From: Paralvinella palmiformis
Lineage: Eukaryota > Annelida > Polychaeta > Terebellida > Alvinellidae
DNA: 64,000 nt
Assembly: GCA_025642065.1 (NCBI GenBank)
Contig: JAODUP010000355.1
Coordinates: 127,501 to 191,500, forward strand
Direction of reading: 5' to 3'
Below are positions 13,555 through 26,200 of the stretch, piece by piece (the stretch's first letter is position 1; the number at the start of each line of letters is the position of its first letter). Made by a program: the position numbers and the translations under genes. The notes under the pieces were generated by a model. The model did not search any database. It saw only the letters and a program-made list of their open reading frames with translations, and was not told the DNA's origin.

Positions 13555-14252
13555 ACGTCCCGGAGACTCGGGAATCTTACTTCCCAGAGACACGGCAATA
13601 TCTCTACCCAGAGACATGCACGGGCGTTTAGCTTTCCACAGACGCGGCAAACATTTACTTCCCAGAGACATGGGATTTTTAACGTCAGAGACACGGGAAT
13701 TTTACTTCCAAGAGTCGCTGTAAGTTTACTTCTCAAAGACATGGTAATTTTACTTCTCAGAAACATAGTAATCTTACTTCCCAGACATGGTAATTTACTT
13801 CAAAGAGTCGCTCTAATTTTACTTCTCAAAGATATGTTAATTTTACTTCCAAGAGTCGCTGTAAGTTTACTTCCCAAAGACATGTTAATTTTACTTCCCA
13901 GAGACATGTTAATTTTACTTCTCAGAGACATGTTAATTTTACTTCTCAGAGACATGGTAATTTTACTTCTCAAAGACATGTTAATTTTACTTCTCAGAGA
14001 CATGTTAATTTTACTTCTCAAAGACATGTTAATTTTACTTCTCAAAGACATGTTAATTTTACTTCTCAGAGACATGTTAATTTTACTTCTCAGAGACATG
14101 TTAATTTTACTTCTCAAAGACATGTTAATTTTACTTCTCAGAGACATGTTAATTTTACTTCTCAGAGACATGTTAATTTTACTTCTCAGAGACATGTTAA
14201 TTTTACTTCTCAGAGACATGTTAATTTTACTTCACAGAGACATGGTAATTTT
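13555..14252. repeat. 24-bp minisatellite, about 29 units
   Basis: Unit ACTTCTCAGAGACATGTTAA plus TTTT. From about 13740 to 14250 units are nearly identical. From 13555 to 13740 they are diverged and CpG-bearing (for example CAGAGACACGGCAA). 24 is divisible by three, so both strands stay open (L-I-L-L-L-R-D-M on plus, S-L-R-S-K-I-N-M on minus); these are artefacts of the period. Confidence 0.95.
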
Positions 14253-15164
14253 TTTTTATTCCTAGAAGATTGGTGGCAAAGGATAAAATGTTGTTCTTCG
14301 TGTATGACAATGTTTTATGTGGTTTGATAAAACGACAAAAAGTTAGCTTCAGGTTTGACCAAGAATTAAAAAACCAGCGTGTGTTTAGACTAAGCGCCGG
14401 TCATACACCCTAGACGTATAGCCGAATGATATATGATCGAATGAAACATCCTCGATATATGTGTAACGCTGGGAGTCTAAAATTGGGCCATCGAAGCGTG
14501 CTAGGTCTTCCCCGGAATAGTCAGAATGTAGTTCATTATATATAATGGTGATGTACCATAATGTTACGAGCGATGAGGCAGCTCGGCATCGTACGTGGCA
14601 CGTGGCTAATCAACATAAAACAACAAGAGGCTCGTATTAATAATATACGATAATAAAAGCAATAAAAATATACCGACTCTACGACTGTTATAGCTTATGT
14701 TGTTATCGATGGAGTAAACACAGCGGGTAGGACATTATTAACAATTAGATGCGTATGGTATTAGGGAAAGAACTGCGAACAATATCCAGTAAGGATCCTT
14801 ATGGCAGATCAACTCTCTTTATACTTTGGTGTTTGTCTGCATTCCTCAGGCGTATACTTAGCGGTTATGAATTTCTTGCTTAGTAATTGGGTCCGTCGCT
14901 GGGTTCCATAAACAAGGAATCATGGATGGTTGCCCCGATTCGCCGTGCCATCGTGATGGGCTTCCATATAAACAGTCGAATATCGCCCAGACTAAAGGTG
15001 TATATAAGAACTGGGAATACGTCGAAAAAAGCTAAATAATTAAAATGAAAGGTACCCTTTATTCTATTATTTCACATTGCAACTAGGAAATATTAAAAAA
15101 ATCTGGTAATCAACAGACAATAGATATCTATTTGGAATAGATATTTCTTTGCAATTAATATAAT

Positions 15165-15465
15165 ATAATATGTGACGTTTATATAGCGCCCTATTCAGCT
15201 AGAGTGCTTTACAGTAGTATTATCCCCGACCCAGATCTGTTCCAGTCCAGGACACATCTCAACTCCCAATGGAGCATACAACGTATGATGCCATTAAGGG
15301 CGCAAAACGTTATTCAAACACACAGCCATCGCGTCCTGTCAGGTTCTCATTTTATGGATGAGTGAACCGGTCGCCACACGACAGCATTCCAGTTCCCGGA
15401 GCCCCCGCGACCCTTCGGCTACGAGTCCTACGCTCTAACTAACTGCGCCATCACGGCTCGATATT
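15165..15465 (-). mobile_element. SINE D with tRNA-like head and LINE-like 3' end
   Basis: Reversed: GAGCCGTGATGGCGCAGTTA, AGAGCGTAGGACTCGTAGCC, and a GGTCGCGGG-like B-box side. The 3' end is AGGGCGCTATATAAA with an AT-rich tail. The 17-bp stretch TTTATATAGCGCCCTAT is identical to the 3' end of the LINE at 49297-50065. Confidence 0.65.
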
Positions 15466-15887
15466 ACAATAAATAAACATTGGCTTTAACCGAAACAATG
15501 ATCAACGTAATATAGACATCTAGTCAAATATACACGGCGTACGCGGTTCACGGAGAATAGTACAGTGCTGCACCCTAGTGGGAATATCGACCACCGTGTG
15601 CGCACAAAATAAACATGTGACGTCACGTTTGCTTATTCTATAAATAATTGTCTAAAACGCAATAAACAGTCTTTTATTTCAGCCTAAAGACAGTCTGATA
15701 CAACACAGATTGACGTATATTAATGGTTTATTACATTTTTCCTTCCATAACTAGGATGACCCAAATGACCTTATGGTACGCGGTTAAGCCAACTACTTAA
15801 CAAGCCAATAACCGTCGGTATAAAATATTCTGCAAACAAACCGATGCATGCTTATTTCATTCATTTGCTTTACTATCCCATAAGGTA

Positions 15888-16110
15888 CAAAATCCCGTGA
15901 CAAATGGTTCGACAGACGAGATGGTCTATTCTGAACGTATACCAGCGAGCAATTTTTACGGGACTTCCCTCGGTGATGCCGACATTTTTACCGTTTCTCA
16001 ACCGACAGAGGAGAATACAAAGCACACGCCTTCATCATCGTCAACGCAGGAGTTTTCCTCACGGGTCGTTGTCATTCATTTCCGACGGCCATTCATCGGT
16101 GGTCGAACGG
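15888..16110 (+). other. Weak coding-like stretch
   Basis: Opens after ATAAG with N-P-V-T-N-G-S-T-D-E-M-V-Y and continues through a Ser/Thr-rich segment. A second overlapping frame is also open. No family match and no convincing donor; reported only because composition is coding-like. Confidence 0.12.
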
Positions 16111-16772
16111 AATGAGGCGAGCCCGAGTGAAACGTTTCCCGAAAGCTTCCGATGAAAACAACACGATCCAGAACTCTGGATCTCAATAAGTCGTCTGTCC
16201 GATCTATCGACTGAACCATCCAGTTTAAGATAACATGATCCACTAATCTACACGAAACATATTACGAATACTAAACACTGTCCTATCACTTGTAATAAAA
16301 AGTCCATTATCACTCATCGTGTAAAAATATGTCATCCCTACCCCTCCCGCCCCCCGATCTGACTCACTCTATATACGAGTTATGAACAAACCCAACATAT
16401 TAATGTTGTACTCATTATTACAGAAAGATAGAACACCAATAATCAATAAATATCTATTAATCATAATAATCATGTCAAATCAAATATTGCGATGCTTTTC
16501 TGGTAATCCTATAAATATTTTTTAAAAGAGAGCATTTCTACTACACGTAATAAATGATAAGGTTTACCAGGTTTTATGAGGTTTACCTAGAAAATACCAC
16601 CGACAAACGAACTTTTGGATATGGTGTGATGGTATCGGATGTATTAAAATAATTGGCCCATCATTCGTATCTCTAATTAACCTAATTACAATTCTGTAAT
16701 CAACCAGGATTAACGTAAAACCTAGAGCCACCAATTTCCAGTCGGATATGACTCACACGGTATACAGGATGA

Positions 16773-16937
16773 TGTTGAGTTGAGTTATTTAACCTCGGCG
16801 CTGGTTATATCCGGGACATAATGGCCGAGGGGCGCACCTCATGGGAAAACATCCCACAAACACAGGTGCGGGTTGGATTCGAACCTACGACCTGGAGGTT
16901 TGCAGCACAATGTTTTAACCACTATGCTATCGGAACG
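16773..16937 (-). mobile_element. SINE B, copy 3, just downstream of HTATSF1
   Basis: Reversed: GATAGCATAGTGGTTAAAAC head, AACCTCCAGGTCGTAGGTTC, GAATCCAACCCGCACCTGTG. A B-box GGTTCGAATCC is perfect. It lies within 140 bp of the HTATSF1 stop. Confidence 0.75.
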
Positions 16938-17070
16938 ACGACCATGATGATAATAATGAAGATGCTGATGATGATAATGAAAGAACGCTTTGTGGAGCAG
17001 ATAGCAACGATCAACTATTTGTTCTAATTATAAGCTTGAACATATAATCTCTTATGTTCATTCAAGATTA

Positions 17071-17727
17071 TTAATTGACTGTCATGTTCATGGCAGAATC
17101 TTCTTTTTCTTCCTGATTGACATTTAATATGGTTTTCTCAGACTGTTTCCCATCTGACTGTTCATCCGTCGACTGTAAATTCTCAGAAATATTTTCCATT
17201 GGCTGCCCGTTTCCAGAGTCCTCGGACTGTTTGCTCTTGGACTCGCTGTCTTTCGACCATTTCTTTTCAATATGCACGTCACTGGACTGCTTACCCTTTG
17301 ACTGTTCACCCATTGACTGTACATTCTCCGAAACATTTTCTCCCGCTTGTAAGTTTCCAGAATTCTCCGAACATTTTTCTGCCAACTGTTTCGCGTCGGA
17401 TTGCACTGGCTCAGACTGTGCCTCATCATTGGACTGTTTACCCTCGGACTGTTTGCCCTTTGACTGCACATCGCCAGAATGCTCCATTCCATTCCCTGTT
17501 TTTTTGTCCTTCTTGTCACCTGCCGCTTCCTCCAAAAAGTCTTCCCACTGTTTCAGACGTTTCATGTATTCCTCTTCGGTCTCGTCCACATGGTATTTCT
17601 TCTTGCCGTCGTGAGCCATGGCCGTCAGCCGCTTCTTGGCAAACCATCGACCATTCAAGGCCTCAATACAGACATCCGCTTCCTCTGGTTCCTTAAAGGT
17701 AATGGCAACAACACCTTCTGGGTGACG
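17071..17727 (-). CDS. HTATSF1: HTATSF1 terminal coding exon, UHM C-terminal half and low-complexity tail
   Basis: The acceptor TATTTTCCAG leads into [11 protein letters not shown] (RNP1 region), then E-E-A-D and G-R-W-F. The last is the R-x-F loop that binds tryptophan-containing ULM peptides in SF3B1 (known for UHM proteins). After H-V-D-E-T-E-E-E-Y and W-E-D-F-L the sequence becomes a tail of about 150 residues built from degenerate K-Q-S-x and Q-S-x-G-K units, ending in TAA. It contributes 218 residues. I saw no AATAAA hexamer within about 100 bases downstream; the 3'UTR may run into the SINE at 16773-16937. Confidence 0.93.
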   Translation of the reverse strand, partial: RHPEGVVAITFKEPEEADVCIEALNGRWFAKKRLTAMAHDGKKKYHVDETEEEYMKRLKQWEDFLEEAAGDKKDKKTGNGMEHSGDVQSKGKQSEGKQSNDEAQSEPVQSDAKQLAEKCSENSGNLQAGENVSENVQSMGEQSKGKQSSDVHIEKKWSKDSESKSKQSEDSGNGQPMENISENLQSTDEQSDGKQSEKTILNVNQEEKEDSAMNMTVN

Positions 17728-18298
17728 CTGGAAAATAGATGTACAGAGCATGTGGCATCAATACAGTGAAGGCAATAATTAAAATCAACTCTGGTAGAAT
17801 TGTTGGTGAGTTGAGTGAGTGTGTGAGTCAGTCAGTCAGTCATCAGTCAGTCAGTGATTTGTTCAATCTCCACATCTGACACACTTGAACCATCAGGCAG
17901 ACAAATGGGGGGGGGGGTGTTCCTTAAAGAAGCATGATACTTACAACGGGTGAGTAATTTGTTTTTAATGCCACGTTTATGCATAAGCAAAAGTAGATGA
18001 ACAAAGCAGTCTCAGATATATTTCAGTTAAATTGACAGATGAAACAACTTTCAGACTTGATTCAGGAGAAGAACCTCCACTCTAAAAGTTTATGGATACT
18101 GGTGTGTGTGTGTGTGTGTTTGTGTGTATGCATGTGTGTCTGAGTCTGTATATGTCTGCGCATGTGTGTGTGTATGGGTAGGTGTGTGTGTGTCTGAGTT
18201 TGTGTGTGTATATGTCTGCGTGTGTGTGTGTGTGTGTGTGTATGTGTGTGACTGGATGGATAAATGTTGTTTAACAACACATCGCCACAGATATGGGT

Positions 18299-18335
<37 letters not shown>

Positions 18336-20857
18336 TGCATGTGTCAGCATGGATAACTCACATCATAAACTTGGACTCGTCTGACATCCCCATATCTGGC
18401 ACATTCTTCCTCCATATCTTTCCGGATCTCATTAATCTGGACTGGGTCTTTCTGGAGAAAACATCACCATATATAAATGTTTATATTGTCACAGACATTC
18501 TCAACATTAAACACCATGCCAACATCAGAGAAATATAAACTTCTAATAAAGCTTCTACAAAAATAAAAACAACTATTTAAATACTAAAACATTTAAAAAT
18601 TAATATACATATTTATGGAAACATTAATTTAGATACAACACAAAAATCATTAATATACACAATAACAACAACAACAACAATGTCAACAACCACCTGGCAA
18701 ATATCACTCTGCTAAATCTTCTACCATGGTGATGATAATGATATAAACAATCACAGATGATTATCATCATATTATAATGATGATCATAACATGATGACGA
18801 TAATGATGATGATGATTCTGTGATGACTGGTGACAGATGAAGAGAGTGAGCAGCAATCATGACATTTATTATCAGTAGTGATGGGTGATGATGAAGATAA
18901 TGATGTAGATCATCATCATCATTCTTAACATCATCAGTGATGATAAATAGGTAATAACGATAGTGATGAGTCGCAGAAGTGAGTGATGATTATATTTTTT
19001 GATGATTGAGCGAATGAGTGAGTTGCTAATCTTTGGCTAGGATAACATCCGCCAAACACAGGTAGTGGTTGGACTCGATCCCACAATCTGGAGATAAAAC
19101 ATCCCACAGTCACGAGTAACACTTTGATTCGAACCCCAGCCTGGAGGTTTCAGCAGTACACTACCGACTGTGCCATGGAGGCAGCGTATTACTGTAGGTA
19201 GTGAGTGCGGTTAACAAGTGAAGGCGATGAGTGTGAGTCATGAGTGTAGGATGATGATGATGATTAATGTTTTACGGCCACTTTTGTGCACAAGGTAGGC
19301 TAAATGGGCCGAGCGACTTCCAAAGGTAATGAGACGAAGTGAAAGACGAAACATCCTTCAGATATGCCCACGCCGGGATTCGTACACGGGTGGTAGTGAT
19401 CTGTGGTCCAGCACGCTACCGCTAGACCACGGAGGCGCCCCCGTGAGTGTAGGTGGTGAGGTTGAGTCATGATGAAGATGATAAAGGTGGATGCCACTGT
19501 ACATTGTGAGTACAGCTAGTGAGTGTGGGTAATCGGTGTTCACTGTGAGTGTGGGTGGTGAGTGCAGGATGGTGAGTGTAAGTGGTATCACCATGGATTG
19601 TGAGTAGAGGTGTTGGATACGGATGTTGGGTGTGACTGTCGATTGCTGGTGGTGGGCGTAGATAATCAGTGCGAACAGCGATGTGAAGGATGACACCCGT
19701 CCAAGTGTCAGTAACAATGATCACCGCAATCCTATACCGACATCTGTTATCAATATTTACAATTCTTCCCCATTTATTATCCTCTACCACCACCACCGAG
19801 TCCTGACCAGATGTCATCTGATGTCATAACACGACGACGGCAGCTCAGATCAAATCAACTTAATACACGAACCACTTAAAGCTAATACTCGGCAAATATA
19901 AAATTATTATCCTGCCTTAAGAGACCTACTCTAATATCTCTTCTGCTGCCCCACACTTATACCATCCTACTCATCCACCAACTTCAGAACCATGCTTATA
20001 TACCACCCTCCTCGTATATCTCTTTTTGGTGCCCCACCCTTACACCGGCCTACTCATATATACCAACTTCAGAATTATGCCTATGCACAATCCTACTGTC
20101 AAACACAGATAAGCCTCCTACCCCTACGTTGTCATACAATTACGCCTTTTGTAGCACCTCTTTCCTATTCTACCCATTTCTTCCTACGATATACCTCCTA
20201 TTCGTGCGTCTGTTTCAGCATCCTAAGTAATTCCCAACTGGCCAGCCCCTCCATATTTATAGCACCCTGGTGTGCCATGTTACTCCGCTTCACCAACTAC
20301 TGCAGCACATGAACTTACTGCAGTATTCTAGTTACTCGCTATCCTGCATCCCATCCTTGCCCCCACTGTATTCCCCACAACTTCACTCGGTTCATATTAT
20401 CCTGTTTTCCCTTTTCCCCACTCCCGCATCACAGCCCCACCATTCTGCTCTACACAACCCAGACTGCTCCCGTCCCTACAAAGCCCTGTTCGTCCACCTG
20501 CTGTAGGACCCTCACCCCAAGGGCGACTCTCCTGCACACACACACGCACGCACGCCGCAGGCAAGACTGGAGTCTTACAGCCCGCGGTATGATACAAGAT
20601 TAAACTTAGACGGGAGACGGAGAGGGCGAGCATCAAACAAATCTTCTGTCCTCTGACGAGCGGACGTGACCGCTTTAAGTAAATACTGACGGTATTAAGT
20701 CATTCGGTACACAATGGCGTGGCGCTAACAAGTGGTCAACCGGCTGATAGAGGTACATAATGGTCTTATCGCGGAGGGTACCAGTAAAAAATGTTACCTC
20801 ACAGCGGCACCTTTTCTTAATTGGCGAGCAATCCAAGGCCACTTAGTGACCGAGTAA

Positions 20858-20902
<45 letters not shown>

Positions 20903-21413
20903 GGTCATTATAACATCTCTATTTGTCAAACCAATACTCGGTTTAGCTGAAGTGACAACAGTGGTATGTCAACGTCGATGACGAGAGTAAATTGTGGACT
21001 GGACATCAATGTTAACACGAACTATAGTGGAGAAATGGCTTCCAGTGTTTGTCGATGAAATTATCGAAAGCGAGTGGAACTGGAGCCGAGAGATCAAACA
21101 TCTCCTGCGCGGATTGGGCTGAAGTGGGCATTGGGCGAAAATGGGGCCGTGTCGTGGAGTAATGATTGGGGATGGGTCGTATAGGCGGAGGAGAATGTCG
21201 GATGGGTGGAGATGGACGGTGTCTTGGTGAAGCTGGGTGAAGTTGGGTCAAAATATACTGGTCGACGGTGTACCAGGAACAATGGCTGATGTTGGACGGA
21301 GCTAGTGTTGGCGAAGTGTCCAAATATTGAGTCCTCTGAAATATTACTGTTTTAGGGCCACTTTTCTCCACTCGGTACGTTCAATGGACTGATAAATATC
21401 AGATGATAATAAG

Positions 21414-21448
<35 letters not shown>

Positions 21449-22088
21449 TACATTAAGGTCCGGGATTTGAACCCTCGGTCCTAAAAGTCTGTTGTCACCA
21501 GTTCTACCAGTTACGTCACGGTGACTATATACCCTATTGTATTTTCAACATTTACCGTGCCATTCACACACACACACACATACACACATACACACACAGA
21601 GAGAGAGAGAGAGAGAGAAATATTAATAAATAGTAATAAATACTAGACTCTGTATAACAATTTGAAGCAGAAGCTCTAACTAGCCAACGACTGAACCGTA
21701 AACGTCAATAAGTTAGCAACTATACCACAGCAACATTTAGCCGAGAGCTGTCCTACACGAAGAGACTTCATCCGTCCGAGACCATCACCAACATCAGCCA
21801 AATGCTATAATCTACGACTGATTGGTCAGAGGTAGGTCAACATTCTCGTGGCATCGAAGCGTTGTCGGATAAAGCCCACCGTTATACCAATAACAATAAC
21901 AAAGCTATATCCCTAAAAGGCGACTGTATACAACGTAAATTACGGCTAAAATGGCTAAAGCCGACCAGATATTATAAACAAGTTTTAAGAACATGACTTT
22001 TTAACAGAGGAAGCCTCTTCCGACCGTTCCAATTTGTGACTGACGCCGGGAATTTGTCCCATAGTTTTGGAATTACATCCAGAGAAAG

Positions 22089-22119
<31 letters not shown>

Positions 22120-22925
22120 CGGTGTGTGTGTTTGTCGCCGCCAATCTACTGGTTCATGGATCATATCTCAGTATAACCTAGTACCATGATAGGGCACACG
22201 GATCACGATACCAACTAAAACAAATAGCCTACAAACATCTGCTATCCTCTGATGGAACATGCGTTATGGCAGTGTGGTGCAAACTGCCTGGACGTCGGTA
22301 CGAATCCGACTCGTACCCGTTTAGGGATGTTCCCCCCATAGGAAGTCTGGCCTCGACAATATATGTCCCGGCTGGGACCATCATCGAAGCTAAACACAAC
22401 ACTCACTCATCCACTCACTCACTCATTCATCCAATCTACAACCATCTGTAGAGCGCGCTGATATCTTTTAAAAATGAGGAGGCTGATTATTACGTACTTA
22501 AAAACAAATCTGCAACGTGAAATTGACATATTCCGCCAATATTTAGTCATTTATTTTAATATTTACGTAATTAATTTCCCAAAACGTTATTTTCCTGACA
22601 TTACTACGTCACCTCAACAAATCAATCATTTTGACATGTCCCCGCCGATGTTGAACAGATAATGATGCTGCTAGATTCACAAAATAGTTCCTGCTCATCC
22701 TCACACCCCTCACACACACACACACACACGTCCCACCCCCGCACATTACACATTACAACAGCCAAATATCTCTACTGTTGCCATGTCGGATGACAGAAGC
22801 TACTAGACATTAGATAATGACTGATAGAACAGGTGTCTTCTTGTAGACAAATGATGTACCGTTCGGCTCATCTCACCATTACTACCGAACATTGTTTACA
22901 AACCTCTTAACATAAGCTCTTAACA

Positions 22926-22973
<48 letters not shown>

Positions 22974-23216
22974 TGTATGTGTGTGTGTGTGTGCGCGCGC
23001 GCGCGTGTGTGTCTGTCTCCAGCCTCGATTACATAACACACAGATACCTAATCAGTTCGAATACTAATCTAGCGGTAAAACGGTCGTGCTTCGCGGAGAA
23101 TAACAATATATATTGTCAATATGATTAAAGTATAACTAGATATATAATTGTGAGTTAAATTAATGCAAAGAAGTGAGATTAATGCTCTTTCTTTCTCTCT
23201 GAATGTGTGTGTTTTA

Positions 23217-23260
<44 letters not shown>

Positions 23261-26200
23261 CGGTATTGGCTCGCCTCCGTGGTCTAGCGGTAGCGTGTTG
23301 GACCACAGATCACTACCACGGGTGTTCGAATCTCGGCGTGGGCATATCTGAAGGGCCGTAAAACACCAATCATCATCATCATCGTCACTGGCTCAAGATC
23401 ACCAAAATATCCACAAAACATATCCGTCCGCCAAATCAATACAGCTACTAACCTATATATCCATTAACATATACATTCATAAACCTATATGCAAACATAA
23501 AATTAGAAATATGCGTATATGTAAATGCACGATAACATGTCTGGGCAGCACACCACTTGGCGCATGGGTGCTTCAGCATGCATGCATGCTGTCACCTTGG
23601 CAGTAGCTTATCATCATGAACCAGTTTCTGTTACCAAAACAAAGTTGCCAACAAATCAACAATAATGACATCTGAACCGGAAATAATACCCCGGATAATA
23701 TCTACATTAATAATAATAATAATAATCCCAAAATAATAATAATACCCTAATAATAACATAATAAAAATAATAATGATAATAATATTAATAGTATCATCTA
23801 TCTTGATGTCATGACCTAATATCACATTAATAATAATAATAATACCCTAATAATAACACAATGAAAATAATATCTTGATCTCATGACCTAATTACTTCAT
23901 TATCTCACGTTTGTTTCACATAAAGAATAAACAGTTTTCTAAGCCACTACAATTAGTTCATTATTCCACCAAACGTCTGGGCTACGCCCCTATACATTAA
24001 CAATCATCTTCCGTTTGATGGAACTGAGATTATTATTTCTCTATTTCAAACGCGGCCTTCAATAACCCCCACACAGAGAAATAACCAGAAGTGTATAACC
24101 GACAAAAGTTTATAAATAGAATATACAAATAGAAAAAAAAACACACATCAGACTAATCCGTGTTCGCTGAAGACGTCTCTTAATTCCACATTTGAATACG
24201 ACGAGTAATATTTGTCCCGGAGACCACAGTCTGGGCTTCTTATTATAATCTTCGCCCCCAGGTAAATGTTATAAGGCGAGAACGTGGGACCTTCATCGGG
24301 CCACAGATCGGTCGAGACACTCGCCGAGAGAGAGAAATTCCTGAAAACAAACACTTTCAAATCGACGTACTCACTTCAATAACAAAGAGTCGTTCATTTA
24401 TGGATAACATTTAGGCCTGCGTCCGATGGATGGTGCTCAGATTCATCTCCATTTAACGAATAGACGGAAAAGGAGGTCGAATTTGAATCCGTGTGTCGGC
24501 CGAGAAACGGCTTTTACCGCCGAATAACATCGGACAATCGGAGCGGGTACTGTTTGGTGATGGGCTTAGTGACAGGAAGTGAGCAATGAGGGAAGCGAGA
24601 GAAGTGTGACGGTCCTCGGGCAGTACGATCGGCTGTGCGTTCCGATCACCGCGCCGCGAGCAGCGCCACCGGAAATGGGATCAACCGGACGCAGTAATCA
24701 CGGACTGTTCGGGACAATTGGACCGTCGGTGATAATGGTACGAGGTGGAGACGTCATTGTTCATTCGGCCGTAGCCGGCTAATGAAACTGTCACTAAGTG
24801 ATCGATCTTCAATTGATTAAATGTGGCAAGACGACGGCCGATCAAATGATCCGAAATAACATCACGATTCTGAGAGTAGATTAACCAGGGGTAAACAAGA
24901 ACAAACAAATCTCAATAACTAGTGTTAAACATTCAGAGGAGTTCAGGTGGTTTGGTCGTGCGCGCGATTGCTGAGACATTACACCTCTCTCAGCATGAAA
25001 AGTCGCCACTCTGGATACAGTCCTCGGAAGAATCAGAATTTGAATTCGCGCTTCGAGATTCTCTGTGCCAGTGTCTTATTCCACACAGCTAAAACACACA
25101 CACACACACACGCGCACACACACACACAGTCTCTCTCTGTCTCTCTCTGCGTGTAAATCCAAAACTATGGGACAAATTCTACATCAGATGTCGACTACTT
25201 ACTTGAATACCTTCAAATATTTTGATTAATATAAATATATGGAATATAAAATATGTTTTACAAGCTGCCATTACCCCCACAACATAGTTGTACAATTAAA
25301 ACAATGTTTTAAATCCACGTACTAGCGCGCGCGCACACACACACACAATTAACTGGCCCCCCTTCAGTGAGTATACAAGTTAAGCTGATGGTATTTAATT
25401 AGAAGCAGGGATCCAGACAGCTGTATCATCTGGATGCGATACACATCACAGGGGGATGCCTTGTCACTAACAGGAAGAAACATCCAGCCTCCAATAACAA
25501 CTTCAATCAATTAACTTATTGATAATCACACATCATCATCACCTTGTAACAGTTTGTAACATGGCGCTCTACCGGTTATCACGTAGCTTAGAAACTGATG
25601 TTCATGTTACATGATGCCGAGCCGACGGGCGCGCGAAAGTATGCGCACTAGCGCGCACACACACAAACAAAAACTTGTTTTTCTTTCCTTACTCTGCATA
25701 CTGCCTCACACATTTTACAATTTTGACAATAAATGCTAACACTTGTTATTACTACCATTAATATAATAATAATAATAATTATATTGTACTGACATGCAAA
25801 TAAATAAATAAATCCTTTTGCTCTAGAATATTACTGTCTGAATGAATAGAAAGTGTTTTTTTTATTCATAATTAATTCCATCACATCTTTAAAACAATTA
25901 TATGTGAATAAAATACTAGTCTTATTATCAAGCGTAATGACTGTCAAGACAATTTTGCTTTATACATAAACAAACTCGCACAATGCCCCACATTCTGCCA
26001 AAAGCAAATGAATACCTCTCGGAGATTGACGAAGTGAGTGGAGATTTACCGCACAAGAAAGGCAGCCTAAAGTGGTGCCGCCTGGTGAATGACGTGAACA
26101 TTAGTAGGCCATAACAGCGAGACTTCATTTCGAATGAACTGATTTTTCCATGTTTTCGACTTTTATTAAAACATACAATCGTCGTCCAACAAATATCGAA

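Larger units (their letters stand above)
14253..16770. other. Intergenic stretch
   Basis: Holds SINE D and a weak coding-like segment near 15.9-16.1 kb; otherwise nothing recognised. Confidence 0.45.

Noticed and set aside
13741..14265. 174-codon frame of repeating L-I-L-L-L-R-D-M as a repeat protein
   Set aside because: 24-bp minisatellite open on both strands; no start context, splice signals or non-repeat domain.
16821..17027. Frame with V-G-F-E-P-T-T-W-R-F-A
   Set aside because: Antisense translation of a SINE B tRNA-like head.
17117..17696. Plus-strand cysteine-rich frames over the HTATSF1 last exon
   Set aside because: Shadows of the repetitive K-Q-S tail on the opposite strand.
21450..21530. 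Functional tRNA gene
   Set aside because: Good B-box but no convincing acceptor or anticodon stems; treated as a SINE head. SINE A and B heads were rejected as tRNA genes for the same reason.
23163..23351. Frame with [14 protein letters not shown]
   Set aside because: Translation of SINE A; the same peptide appears at other SINE A copies.
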